NCBI RefSeq assembly: GCF_018070045.1
Contig: NZ_JAGPYK010000038.1
Span: 1 to 55,841 of the forward strand
Length of the DNA stretch: 55,841 nucleotides
Reading direction: 5' to 3'
Source: Micromonospora sp. U21
GTDB taxonomy: Bacteria > Actinomycetota > Actinomycetes > Mycobacteriales > Micromonosporaceae
In this document: positions 41,629 through 51,149 of the stretch, piece after piece
Layout of the letters: the number at the start of each line of letters is the position of its first letter
How positions within the stretch are numbered: the stretch's first letter is position 1
Made by a program: the position numbers and the translations under genes
The notes under the pieces: model-generated
Told to the model about the DNA's origin: nothing
Database searches by the model: none
The model's input: only the letters and a program-made list of their open reading frames with translations

Positions 41629-44600
41629 ATGAAACCCCCGCCGTCACCGCGTACCGCCCTGCTCGCCCTCGTCTCCCTGCTCACCCTCACCCTCGTCGGC
41701 AGTCCGGTCGCGGTGCGTCCAGCCGCTGCGGACCCCCGGCCCTCCGGCACCGACCCCCTCGCTGCCGCCGGCGCGGTCCAGTGGCGCGGCGAGCCCACCG
41801 CAGAGCAGCTGCTGAAGGCGGGCAGCGACAGCGCTCGCGCCGAGCAGTTCTACTTCGTCCTGCCGGACCGGTTCGCCAACGGCGATCCCCGTAACGACCG
41901 GGGCGGCCTCGCCGGTGACCGGCTGCGTACCGGGCTCGACCCCACCGACAAGGGCTTCTACCACGGCGGCGACCTGAAGGGCGTCATCGACAAGCTGGAC
42001 TACATCCAGGGGATGGGCACCACGGCCATCTGGCTCGCCCCGATCTTCAAGAACCGGCCGGTGCAGGGCGCCGGTGACGACGTCTCGGCCGGCTACCACG
42101 GCTACTGGATCACCGACTTCACCCAGGTCGACCCGCACTTCGGCACGAACGAGGAGATGAAGCGGCTGGTCAAGCTCGCCCACCAGCGGGGCATCAAGAT
42201 CTACCTCGATGTCATCGTCAACCACACCGCCGACGTCATCAGGTACGCCGAGGACAAGTACGCGTACGTGGACAAGGCGACCTCGCCGTACACCGACGCG
42301 CAGGGGCGGGCGTTCGAGGACCGCAACTACGCCGACGGCACCCGCGCCTTCCCGCGGGTGAACCAGGCATCGTTCCCGTACACCCCGACCTTCGCCGAGC
42401 CGAAGGACGCCACCGTCAAGGTCCCGGCCTGGCTGAACGACGCGACCATGTACCACAACCGGGGTGACTCCACCTTCGCCGGCGAGAACAGCGAGTACGG
42501 CGACTTCTTCGGTCTCGACGACCTGTGGACCGAGCGCCCCGAGGTGGTCGAGGGCCTGACCAAGGCGTACGGGGACTGGATCGGCGCGACCGGCGTCGAC
42601 GGCTTCCGGCTGGACACCGTCAAGCACGTCAACATGGACTTCTGGCCGCAGTTCAGCCGGGGCATCGAGCGGGCGGCCGAGAAGGCGGGCAAGAAGGACT
42701 TCTTCATGTTCGGCGAGGTGTACAGCGCCGACCCGGAGATCAGCTCCAGCTACGTCCGGCAGGGTGGCCTGCCCGCCACTCTCGACTTCGCATTCCAGGA
42801 GGCCGCGCAGGGCTACACCGCCGGTGCCGGCTCGGCGAAGGCGCTCGCCGACGTGTACGCCCGCGACGACCTCTACGCCGCCCGGGACACCGACGCGGGC
42901 CGGCTCACCACCTTCCTCGGCAACCACGACATGGGCCGGATCGGCTCGTTCATCGCCGGCGGGGGCAGCGACCCGGCCAGCCACCTGCGCCGCGACCAGC
43001 TCGCCCACCAGCTGATGTTCCTCACCCGGGGCCAGCCAGTGGTCTACTCCGGCGACGAGCAGGGCTTCACCGGCCCCGGTGGGGACAAGGACGCCCGGCA
43101 GGACATGTTCGCCTCGAGGGTCGCCGACTACCTCGACGACGACCTGCTCGGCACGGACCGCACCCACGCCAGTGACCAGTTCGACGCCGCCCACCCGCTG
43201 TACCGGACCATCGCCGAGCTGGGCAGGCTGCGCCAGGCGCATCCGGCGCTGCGCGACGGCGTGCAGGTCACCCGGTACGCCGCCGACGGCCCGGGCGTCT
43301 TCGCCGCCTCCCGGATCGCCTCCGTCGACCGCACCGAGTACGTGGTGGCGGTGAACAACGCCGACACCGCGCAGACTGTCACCGTGGACACCTGGTCGGC
43401 CGGCGCCACCTTCACCGGCATCTACGGTTCGACCAGCACCGCCACCGCGGGCGCCGACGGCAAGCTGACCCTGACCGTGCCGCCGCTGTCGGCGGTGGCG
43501 CACCGGGCCGGCACGCCCGTCGCGCAGCCCGCCGGCAAACCGACCATCACCATCACCGCCCCCGCGCCGGACGCGCCGGTGGCCACCCGGGCCGCGGTCA
43601 CCGCCCAGGTGACCGGTGACCCGCTGGCCACCGTGACCGTGGCGGCCAGGGTCGCCGGTGGCCGGTGGACGCTGCTGGGCAGCGCCGACCACGCTCCGTA
43701 CACCGTGCAGCACGACCTGACCGGGCTGGCCGGCGGGACGCCGGTGGAGTACAAGGCGGTGGTCCGCGACGGGCGGGGCCGCACCGCGACCGCCCGGTCC
43801 ACCGCCGTCGTCGGCACGCCGGAGCAGGGCGGGTCCCGGGAGTGGGCGGTGGTGCACTACCAGCGCCCCGCCGGCGGGTACGACGACTGGGGGCTGTACG
43901 CCTGGGGTGACATCGACCCGGCGTACGTCACCGAGTGGCCGAAGGGGCAGCCGTTCGCCGGGGAGGACTCCTACGGCCGGTTCGCCTGGGTGAAGCTCAA
44001 GCCGGGCGCGAAGTCGGTGAGCTTCCTGGTGGTCGACAGGAACGGCACCAAGGATGTCGGCGCGGATCGCAGCATCGACGTCACGCAGACCGGCGAGGTC
44101 TGGCTCAAGCAGGGCGATCCGGCGATCTATCCGACCCGGCAGGCGGCCACCGGTGAACCCGATCCGCCGGTCGAGGACGGCACCGCGGTGATCCACTACC
44201 GGAGGGCCGACGGTGACTACGCCGGCTGGGGCCTGCACCTGTGGGACGGTGCCGCCAACCCGACCGAGTGGTCCGCCCCGTTCGAGCCGACCTCGATCGA
44301 CGCATTCGGGGCGGTGTTCCGGGTGCCGCTGGCTGCCGGGGCGACCGGGCTGAACTACATCATCCACCAGGGCGACACCAAGGACCTGCCGGACGACCAG
44401 CGGCTCGACTTCGCCAGCGCGGGCCGGGAGGTGTGGCTGCTCGCCGCCACCCCGGGCCGGCTGCTGCCCTCGACCGCGACCGGTGCCGGCCGGGACACCG
44501 ACATCGCGAAGCAGAAGGCGCACTGGATCGACCGGTCCACCGTGGCTTGGCAGACCGGCCCGACCGACGGCCGGACGTACGCGCTGGTCACCGCGCCGAC

Positions 44601-47124
44601 CGGCGGGGTCGGGGTGGCCGACGGGGAGCTGACCGGGACGTACACCACGCTGCCGCTGCGGGCGCAGCGTAACGGGCTCACCGAGGCCCAGCGCGCCGCG
44701 TTCCCGCACCTGTGGTCGTACCGCGGCTTCAACCTGGACCGGGGTGATCTGGCCAAGGTGCCGGCGGCGCTGCGCGGGCAGGTGCTCGTCACCGAGCGCG
44801 ACGCCGAGGGTGCCCTGCTCGCCGCCACCGGCGTGCAGATCCCCGGCGTGCTCGACGACGTGTACTCCCGGGCCACCCGGGCCACCCTTGGGCCGACCTT
44901 CGCCGGCCGCACGCCGAGCCTGGCGCTCTGGGCGCCGACCGCCCGGACGGTGGCGCTGCAACTGTTCGACTCGCCCACCGCGCAGCCCACGACGGTGCCG
45001 ATGCGTCGCGACGACCGCACCGGCGTCTGGTCGGCACGCGGTAGCCACGCCTGGACCGGGAAGTACTACCGGTACCAGGTGCAGGCGTGGCAGCCGGCGG
45101 CGCAGCGGATGGTCACCGCCTCGGTGACCGACCCGTACTCGGTGGCCCTGGCGGCCGACTCGACGCACAGCCAACTGGTCGACCTGAACGACCCGGCGTT
45201 GGCCCCGGCGGGCTGGCGGACGCTGCGCAAGCCGGCCCCGGTGCCGGCGGCGAAGGCGCAGGTGTCCGAGCTGTCGGTGCGGGACTTCTCGATCGCCGAC
45301 GAGACCGTGCCGGCCGAGCGGCGGGGCACGTTCCTCGCCTTCACGGATCCGAAGACCGCCGGGATGACCCACCTCAGGGCGCTCGGCGACGCCGGCGTCA
45401 CCCACCTGCACCTGCTGCCGGCGTTCGACTTCGCGACCATCCCCGAGAAGCGGGCCGACCAGCGCCGGCCGGGCTGTGACCTGGCGGCGCTGCCGCCGGA
45501 TTCCCAGGAGCAGCAGAAATGCGTGGCGGCGGTCGCCGAATCCGACGGCTACAACTGGGGCTACGACCCGCTGCACTACACCGTGCCGGAGGGCGGCTAC
45601 GCGGTCGACCCGGCCGGCGCGGCGCGGACCACCGAGTTCCGGCGGATGGTGGCCGGGGTGAACGACGCCGGCCTGCGGGTGGTCATGGACGTGGTGTACA
45701 ACCACACCTCGGCGGCCGGCGCCGACGCGAAGTCGGTGCTCGACCAGGTGGTGCCCGGCTACTACCAGCGGCTGCTGGAGGACGGCACGGTGGCCAACTC
45801 CACCTGCTGCGCCAACACGGCGCCGGAGCACGCCATGATGGGCAAGCTGGTGGTCGACTCGCTGGTCACCTGGGCCCGGCAGTACAAGGTGGACGGTTTC
45901 CGGTTCGACCTGATGGGTCACCACCCGAAGGCGAACATCCTGGCCGTGCGCAGGGCGCTGGACCGGCTGACCGTGGCCCGCGACGGGGTGGACGGCAGGT
46001 CGATCCTGCTCTACGGCGAGGGCTGGAACTTCGGCGAGGTCGCCAACGACGCCCGGTTCGTGCAGGCCACCCAGGCCAACATGGCCGGCACCGGTATCGG
46101 CACCTTCAACGACCGGCTGCGCGACGCGGTGCGCGGCGGGGGGCCGTTCGACGCCAACCCTCGGGCGCAGGGCTTCGCCTCCGGGCTCTACAGCGACCCG
46201 AACGGTGATCCGGTCAACGGGTCACCGGCGGAGCAGAAGGCCCGCCTGCTGCACGCCCATGACCTGATCAAGGTGGGGCTCACCGGCAACCTGCGTGGGT
46301 ACCGGTTCACCGACTCCGCCGGGCGGCACGTCACCGGGGCGCAGGTGGACTACAACGGCTCGCCGGCCGGCTACACCGCCGCGCCGGGGGAGGCGGTCAC
46401 CTACGTCGACGCGCACGACAACGAGATCCTGTACGACGCCCTGGCATACAAGCTGCCGCAGGACACCGCCGCGTTGGACCGTGCCCGGATGCAGGTGCTG
46501 GCGTTGGGCACGGTGGTGCTGGGTCAGGGCACCGGGTTCGTCACCGCCGGCACCGAGCGGCTGCGGTCGAAGTCGCTGGACCGCAACTCGTACAACTCCG
46601 GTGACTGGTTCAACCAGATCCGTTGGGGCTGCGAGGGTGGCAACGGGTTCGGTGCCGGCCTGCCGCCGGCGCAGGACAACGAGGACAAGTGGCCGTACGC
46701 GAAGCCGCTGCTGGCCGACCCGGCGCTGGTGCCGGACTGCACGGCGATCGAAACCACCGAAGCCCGGTACGCCGAGCTGCTGCGCATCCGGGCGTCCTCG
46801 CCGGTGTTCGGGCTGAGCACCGCCGAGCAGGTGCAGCAGCGGGTGGCGTTCCCGCTGTCCGGGGCGCAGGAGACCCCGGGCGTGTTGACGATGACCCTGA
46901 ACGCCCGTGGGCTGGGCGGGACGTGGAAGTCTGTCACCGTCATCTTCAACGGCACGCCGGCGGCGGCGAAGCAGACGCTGACCGGTCTGCGCGGGGCGGA
47001 CGTGGCGCTGCACCCGGTGCTGGTGGACTCGGCCGACCCGGTGCTGCGGACGGCGTCGTTCGACGCGGCGAGCGGCACGTTCCACGTGCCGGCACGCAGC
47101 GTGGCGGTCTTCGTGCAGCGCTGA
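41629..47124 (+). CDS. Secreted amylopullulanase with two GH13 catalytic domains
   Basis: An 1,831-residue exported enzyme. A signal peptide (LLALVSLLTLTLVGSPVAV, cut after about residue 34) precedes an alpha-amylase GH13 domain (triad D329 in VDGFRLD, E363 in MFGEVYS, D434 in LGNHDM). After a beta domain come two PUD/CBM41-like modules (HYQRPAGGYDDWGLYAWG; HYRRADGDYAGWGLHLW), a pullulanase N-domain, a CBM48 (LALWAPTARTVALQLF) and a pullulanase GH13_14 domain (YNWGYDP; D1427 in VDGFRFD, E1464 in YGEGWN, D1597 in DAHDNE). It should cut both alpha-1,4 and alpha-1,6 bonds in starch. AGAGGAAGG precedes ATG 41629. Confidence 0.93.
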   Translation: MKPPPSPRTALLALVSLLTLTLVGSPVAVRPAAADPRPSGTDPLAAAGAVQWRGEPTAEQLLKAGSDSARAEQFYFVLPDRFANGDPRNDRGGLAGDRLRTGLDPTDKGFYHGGDLKGVIDKLDYIQGMGTTAIWLAPIFKNRPVQGAGDDVSAGYHGYWITDFTQVDPHFGTNEEMKRLVKLAHQRGIKIYLDVIVNHTADVIRYAEDKYAYVDKATSPYTDAQGRAFEDRNYADGTRAFPRVNQASFPYTPTFAEPKDATVKVPAWLNDATMYHNRGDSTFAGENSEYGDFFGLDDLWTERPEVVEGLTKAYGDWIGATGVDGFRLDTVKHVNMDFWPQFSRGIERAAEKAGKKDFFMFGEVYSADPEISSSYVRQGGLPATLDFAFQEAAQGYTAGAGSAKALADVYARDDLYAARDTDAGRLTTFLGNHDMGRIGSFIAGGGSDPASHLRRDQLAHQLMFLTRGQPVVYSGDEQGFTGPGGDKDARQDMFASRVADYLDDDLLGTDRTHASDQFDAAHPLYRTIAELGRLRQAHPALRDGVQVTRYAADGPGVFAASRIASVDRTEYVVAVNNADTAQTVTVDTWSAGATFTGIYGSTSTATAGADGKLTLTVPPLSAVAHRAGTPVAQPAGKPTITITAPAPDAPVATRAAVTAQVTGDPLATVTVAARVAGGRWTLLGSADHAPYTVQHDLTGLAGGTPVEYKAVVRDGRGRTATARSTAVVGTPEQGGSREWAVVHYQRPAGGYDDWGLYAWGDIDPAYVTEWPKGQPFAGEDSYGRFAWVKLKPGAKSVSFLVVDRNGTKDVGADRSIDVTQTGEVWLKQGDPAIYPTRQAATGEPDPPVEDGTAVIHYRRADGDYAGWGLHLWDGAANPTEWSAPFEPTSIDAFGAVFRVPLAAGATGLNYIIHQGDTKDLPDDQRLDFASAGREVWLLAATPGRLLPSTATGAGRDTDIAKQKAHWIDRSTVAWQTGPTDGRTYALVTAPTGGVGVADGELTGTYTTLPLRAQRNGLTEAQRAAFPHLWSYRGFNLDRGDLAKVPAALRGQVLVTERDAEGALLAATGVQIPGVLDDVYSRATRATLGPTFAGRTPSLALWAPTARTVALQLFDSPTAQPTTVPMRRDDRTGVWSARGSHAWTGKYYRYQVQAWQPAAQRMVTASVTDPYSVALAADSTHSQLVDLNDPALAPAGWRTLRKPAPVPAAKAQVSELSVRDFSIADETVPAERRGTFLAFTDPKTAGMTHLRALGDAGVTHLHLLPAFDFATIPEKRADQRRPGCDLAALPPDSQEQQKCVAAVAESDGYNWGYDPLHYTVPEGGYAVDPAGAARTTEFRRMVAGVNDAGLRVVMDVVYNHTSAAGADAKSVLDQVVPGYYQRLLEDGTVANSTCCANTAPEHAMMGKLVVDSLVTWARQYKVDGFRFDLMGHHPKANILAVRRALDRLTVARDGVDGRSILLYGEGWNFGEVANDARFVQATQANMAGTGIGTFNDRLRDAVRGGGPFDANPRAQGFASGLYSDPNGDPVNGSPAEQKARLLHAHDLIKVGLTGNLRGYRFTDSAGRHVTGAQVDYNGSPAGYTAAPGEAVTYVDAHDNEILYDALAYKLPQDTAALDRARMQVLALGTVVLGQGTGFVTAGTERLRSKSLDRNSYNSGDWFNQIRWGCEGGNGFGAGLPPAQDNEDKWPYAKPLLADPALVPDCTAIETTEARYAELLRIRASSPVFGLSTAEQVQQRVAFPLSGAQETPGVLTMTLNARGLGGTWKSVTVIFNGTPAAAKQTLTGLRGADVALHPVLVDSADPVLRTASFDAASGTFHVPARSVAVFVQR

Positions 47125-47138
47125 CCCGAACGCGGGCT

Positions 47139-47166
47139 GGCCCCCTCCGCTCTCGCGGAGGGGGCC
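47139..47166 (+). terminator. Strong stem-loop terminator after the amylopullulanase
   Basis: Perfect 12-bp arms GGCCCCCTCCGC and GCGGAGGGGGCC with a TCTC loop start 15 bp after the stop codon. Confidence 0.85.
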
Positions 47167-47372
47167 GGCCCTTCTGCGTCAGCCGATCCTTACCGCAACG
47201 GACGCAGGGCGGAACAGACCGGTCCTTACGCCGCAGAGGATCTGAATCAGCCAATTACTGCATCTCACGTCCTAGATGTTACGAAACCTGGAAAGTCCTC
47301 TTGTTCGGCATGAATCCGCCTAACGTTCGTCATAGCTCGTCCTCCTGAGCCGACCAGAAGGGAATGAGGAAC

Positions 47373-48056
47373 ATGTCGATGAGGTTCTTGACCAAGCTCG
47401 CCGGCGGAATGGTGTTGGGCAGCGCCGCGCTACTGCTCGCCGCGCCCGCCACCGCGCTCGCCGCGCCCGACGACGGGCCAACCAAGCAGCCGAAGGCCTC
47501 GACCCAGGGGCAGAAATCGAAGAAGTCAGACGACAAGCCCAAGACATTCGACCTGAAGGACAGGGACGGGAACGGGGTCACCTGCGCGACCACCAGGCAG
47601 ATCAACGAGCAGAACATCTCCAATGTCGTCAAGGACAACACCATCGAGGACAGCGTCGTCACCTTCAACCTGAGCGCCGCTCAGTCGGCGACGAACGACA
47701 CCAGAACCCAGCCCAACACCATCGTGGTCTGCATCCGCGACCTCGAGGTGGAGGTGGACGTGGAGACCGACCTGCTCGGCGACCTCCTCAGGATGGTCGA
47801 GGCCAGTCTCGGCCCCGCTGGGTCGCCGGGGGGCCAGCCTGCCGGCAACACCGCCGCGGCTGGCGGCGCGTACGCGGGTCCGGACGGAGCCTGGGTGCTC
47901 CCGAGCACGGCCGGCGTCGCGGCCGGTGACGGTGGCGCGTTCTCCGACACCAACACCGGGGTTCTGACGGCGGCCGGTGCCGGCATGATGGGCGTGGGCG
48001 TGCTCGGTGGCATCGCACTGCTGCGTCGGCGGTCGGCCAATGGCACTGTCGCCTAG
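47373..48056 (+). CDS. Secreted surface protein with candidate LPSTAG sorting signal
   Basis: A 227-residue exported protein of unknown family. A signal peptide (LTKLAGGMVLGSAALLLAAP, cut near ALA-A) is followed by a Lys/Gln linker and a globular part with two cysteines (GVTCATTRQINEQNIS; IVVCIRDLEVEVDVE). A Gly/Ala-rich stretch then contains LPSTAG (residues 176-181), a hydrophobic segment (GAGMMGVGVLGGIALL) and RRRS. Signal motif, hydrophobic span and basic tail resemble a sortase sorting signal, though the motif lies about 20 residues before the membrane span. ATG 47373 fits the AGAAGGGA ribosome site better than ATG 47364. The class F sortase start lies inside its 3' end. Confidence 0.7.
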   Translation: MSMRFLTKLAGGMVLGSAALLLAAPATALAAPDDGPTKQPKASTQGQKSKKSDDKPKTFDLKDRDGNGVTCATTRQINEQNISNVVKDNTIEDSVVTFNLSAAQSATNDTRTQPNTIVVCIRDLEVEVDVETDLLGDLLRMVEASLGPAGSPGGQPAGNTAAAGGAYAGPDGAWVLPSTAGVAAGDGGAFSDTNTGVLTAAGAGMMGVGVLGGIALLRRRSANGTVA

Positions 48057-48858
48057 GGCGGCCAGGAGCGCCAGCGGCCGCCACGGTTTCCCGTGGCGTG
48101 CCGCTGGCCTCGTCATGGTCGTCCTCGTCACGCTCACCGGAGCAGGATTGATCGTGCACGCGGCCACGGCCTCCGATCCGGTCGGACCGCCACCACAGCC
48201 CGACCCCGCCGCCGCACCGCTGTCCCTGCTGTCACCGTTGGCGAACGAACCCACCACACCAGATCCGACGCCGAGCAGAGCCAACGCGTCGCCGACCACC
48301 GGGGCGACCCACGGCGAGGCGGGTAGTGCTCGCGGCCGCCTCGAGAACAATTCCAGGTCCGCCGCGACCAGCCCGTCTCCCTTACCGACGTTGGCCGGGA
48401 TGCCGCGATCGCAACCCACCCGCATCAGGATCCCGCGGATCGGCGTTGATGCGCCGACGACTCCGCTCGGGCTGGACCGGAACCAGCAGATCGCGGTCCC
48501 GCCGTTCAACCAGCCCGGTACGGCCGGGTGGTACAAGCTGGGACCGAGTCCCGGCGAGACCGGGACCGCGGTGGTGGTGGGCCACGTCGACTCACGCGCC
48601 ACCGGGCGAGCGGTCTTCTTCCGCCTGGGCGCGCTGAAACCGAAAGACACCATCGAGTTGCTCCGCAAGGATGGCAAGAAGGCTCGATTCATCGTCGACG
48701 GCGTGGCCCGCTACCCGAAAACCAAGCTCCCGCTGAAGCAGGTCTACGGTCACACCGGCAAGGCGCAGCTCCGGGTGATCACCTGTGGTGGCAACTACGA
48801 CAAGGCAACCAGGTCGTACAAGGACAACATCGTGGTGTTCGCGACGCTGGTGCTATGA
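48040..48858 (+). CDS. srtF: Class F sortase
   Basis: A 272-residue membrane-anchored transpeptidase. A membrane segment (AAGLVMVVLVTLTGAGLIV) and a Pro/Ser/Thr linker precede the sortase domain (RIRIPRIGVDAPTTPLGLD). The catalytic set is H182 (VVVGHVDS), C249 (LRVITCGGNYD) and R258 (KATRSYKDN). The long spacing and TCGG motif fit class F. ATG 48040 lies inside the end of the surface-protein gene, which makes that protein the obvious substrate. A broken second copy of its 5' end lies at 49.6 kb. Confidence 0.87.
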   Translation: MALSPRAARSASGRHGFPWRAAGLVMVVLVTLTGAGLIVHAATASDPVGPPPQPDPAAAPLSLLSPLANEPTTPDPTPSRANASPTTGATHGEAGSARGRLENNSRSAATSPSPLPTLAGMPRSQPTRIRIPRIGVDAPTTPLGLDRNQQIAVPPFNQPGTAGWYKLGPSPGETGTAVVVGHVDSRATGRAVFFRLGALKPKDTIELLRKDGKKARFIVDGVARYPKTKLPLKQVYGHTGKAQLRVITCGGNYDKATRSYKDNIVVFATLVL

Positions 48859-49187
48859 CCTCTTGGCTCCCTGTCCCTCGTCGGTGGTGAGCTGCGAGGG
48901 AGGGCCGCGATGCGTGTGCGCAGCCGCCGTGGATCGTGCCGGACGGGCTGTGGCAGCGCATCGAGCCGTTGCTGCCCAAACATATCCGGCGGAAACGCGG
49001 CGGCGATGTCCAGGAAGCCTTCCTCGCGTCATCGCGTCCGACACGTTGCCCGAGCTTTGTTAGGACCTCTTATAGCAGCCGAAGGCATGTTCGCCTCAAA
49101 AACCCGCAAAGCGCTCCGAACTAACATGAAGCTCTCTTATGTTCGTGGTGGCTCGTCTTCCGGAGCCGACCAGAAGGGATGAGGGGC
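48859..49187 (+). other. Intergenic segment with an IS5-family transposase remnant
   Basis: Bases about 48915-49025 encode PPWIVPDGLWQRIEPLLPK and a few more residues, matching the N-terminus of IS5-family transposases, then the match stops. The rest (49030-49187) is the upstream region of the duplicated surface-protein gene: the last 40 bases match those before 47373 (GAGCCGACCAGAAGGGA and flanks). Confidence 0.55.
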
Positions 49188-49520
49188 ATGTCGAAGAAGT
49201 TTCTGACCAAGCTCGCCGGCGGGGTGGTGCTGGGCAGCGCCGCACTGCTGCTCAGTGCGCCCGCCGCCGCACTCGCCGCGTCCGACGGGGAGTACGGGGA
49301 GTCCAAGGCGACGGACCGCAACGGATTCGTCTGCGCGACCAACGAGCAGCTCAACGAGCTGATCGCCGCCAACATCATTAGCGACAACGACATCGAGGAC
49401 AGCGAAGTCACCTTCGAGCAGTCCGTGACGGTTGACGCGACGAACGAGAACAGAACTCAGCCCAACACCATCATCGTCTGTATCCGCGACATCGACGTGG
49501 ACGTGGACGTGGAGGACTAG
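49188..49520 (+). pseudogene. Truncated paralogue of the surface protein
   Basis: A 110-residue copy of the product at 47373. The signal peptide (FLTKLAGGVVLGSAALLLSA) and the two-cysteine core (GFVCATNEQLNELIAANII; IIVCIRDIDVDVDVED) are kept, but a TAG ends it right after the core. The Gly-rich region, LPSTAG motif and membrane anchor are lost. The downstream bases still read in frame as ELLESLEGAG, similar to the corresponding region of copy 1, so the stop is secondary. A secreted, unanchored product is possible; most likely it is a decayed duplicate. Confidence 0.65.
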
Positions 49521-49893
49521 GAGCTGCTCGAGTCGCTCGAGGGTGCCGGCATCAACGGGGCCGCTCGTGCGGCTCGCCGGTGGGCCAGCATGCCGGCAAC
49601 GCGCTCGGTGGCATCCCACCGTTGCGTCCTGGCCAGGAGCGCCAGCGGCGGTCACGGTTTCCCGTGGCGTGCCGCTGGCCTCTTCTTTGTCGTACTTCTG
49701 ATGCTCACCATGCAGGATGATCCGGCTCCCGGCGACACCGGCGGTGCGCGGTGCCGTGGACACTGTGGCACAGAGAACTGTGGAAGACCTGCTCGGTCGG
49801 CCAGCATCCGCCGATCCCCACGGCGCTACGAGCCACCCGCCTGAGCCCTGAGCGGCTACCTGGCACGACAACTCATCCAGCCGGACGTGTCAC
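49521..49893 (+). pseudogene. Remnants of duplicated surface-protein and sortase genes
   Basis: Bases about 49620-49720 (CCAGGAGCGCCAGCGGC, then CACGGTTTCCCGTGGCGTGC and CTGGCCTC) closely match the start of the sortase gene at 48060-48115. Everything encoding the sortase catalytic domain is missing, replaced by the IS701-type sequence near 49880. The 3' half of the surface-protein gene is reduced to short fragments. No gene is intact here. Confidence 0.6.
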
Positions 49894-50956
49894 GTGGTCG
49901 TGGGCCGTTTCGGTGACCCGAACGCGGTCTTGGTCGTCGACGAGACTGGAGACCTGAAGAAGGGTGTGCACTCGGTCGGGGTGCAACGCCAGTACATCGG
50001 CACCGCCGGCCGGATCGAGAACGCGCAGGTGGGGGTGTTCTGCGGCTATGCCAGCCGGCATGGGCACACGCTGATCGACCCCAGGGTCTACCTGGCGGTG
50101 TCCTGGACTGACGACCGGGACCGCTGCCATGCCGCCGGGGTCCCCGACGAGGTTGAGTTCTCGACGAAGCCCGAGCTGGCCGCCGACATGATCACCGCAG
50201 CCCTCAACGCCGGCGTCCCGGCCGGATGGGCGGCCGCGGACGAGGCCTACGGCAACAGCAGCGTCTTCCGCGCCCACCTGCGTGAACAGCGGCTGGGCTA
50301 TGTCCTGGCCGTGTCTTGCAGTCACCTGGTCCCCCTCGACGGTGGCAAGACCTGGGTTCGGGCTGACCGGGTCGCCGCCGAGCTACCGGCCTCGGCGTGG
50401 CAGCGCCACAACGCGGGAGTCGGGTCGAAAGGGCCACGCTTCTACGACTGGGCCTGGCTCGACGACGTCTGCACCGACGCCGCCCCCGACGACGGCGGCC
50501 ACCAAAGCCTGCTCATCCGCCGCAACACCACCAGCGGTGAGCTGGCCTTCTACCGCTGCTGGACCCCCAGACCGGCCACCCTCGCCCAGCTCGTGCGGGT
50601 CGCGGGCATCCGCTGGACAGTCGAGGAAAGCTTCCAGGCCGCCAAAGGCCAGGTCGGCCTCGACCAACACCAGGTTCGCCGCCGGGACTCCTGGCACCGG
50701 TTCACCACCCTCGCCCTGGCCGCCCTCGCCGTCCTGGCGAACTGCGCCGCCGACGCGATCCCCGACGATCCCACCGACACCGGGCTGATCAAGCTCACCG
50801 TCAAGGAGATCCGCCGGCTGATCAACACCCTCGTACTCCGGCCAATCCGCGACCTCGCCCACCATCTTGCGCTGGTCACAGTGGCGACGCCGCCACCAAG
50901 CCCGAGCCCGACAAGCCCATTACACCCGACGCCTCAACCTCGAACTCCAGCCATGA
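49880..50956 (+). pseudogene. IS701-family transposase, truncated and frameshifted
   Basis: The readable frame (from GTG 49894) begins inside the catalytic domain (AVLVVDETGDLKKGVHSVGV), followed by RIENAQVGVFCGYASRHGH and the C-terminal IRWTVEESFQAAKGQVGLDQ; about 100 N-terminal residues are missing. An extra T at 50867-50868 throws the frame before the conserved LRWSxWRRRHQ end. In the shifted frame the protein would continue WSQWRRRHQARARQAHYTRR and stop at 50956. Both defects argue for a dead element. It cuts into the duplicated sortase remnant upstream. Confidence 0.75.
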
Positions 50957-50958
50957 TC

Positions 50959-50996
50959 TCGAACGACGGCTGCCGTATACGGCAGCCGCCGTTCGA
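50959..50996. repeat. 38-bp imperfect palindrome at the IS701 3' end
   Basis: TCGAACGaCGGCTGCCGTA and TACGGCAGCCGcCGTTCGA pair with one mismatch around the centre. It begins 3 bp after the restored transposase stop and may be its terminator or IS end. Confidence 0.7.
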
Positions 50997-51149
50997 GACG
51001 CCGCTGGTGGGGTGGACGTGGCGCGGCCACCGCGTGATCCTTTGTATGTTGTGGACATCACTTCAGATCTGACGGTGGCCGCAGGCCACAGCGTCGGCCC
51101 TGCGGGTTGGGGGACTGCCCGATTAAGGGCTCGCGCAGAATGGTGGTGA

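Noticed and set aside
41644..45924. 1,426-residue open frame antisense to the amylopullulanase
   Set aside because: It is a shadow of a strongly GC3-biased gene: Val/Arg/Gly/His-rich, no domain, no ribosome site, and fully overlapped by a clear two-domain enzyme.
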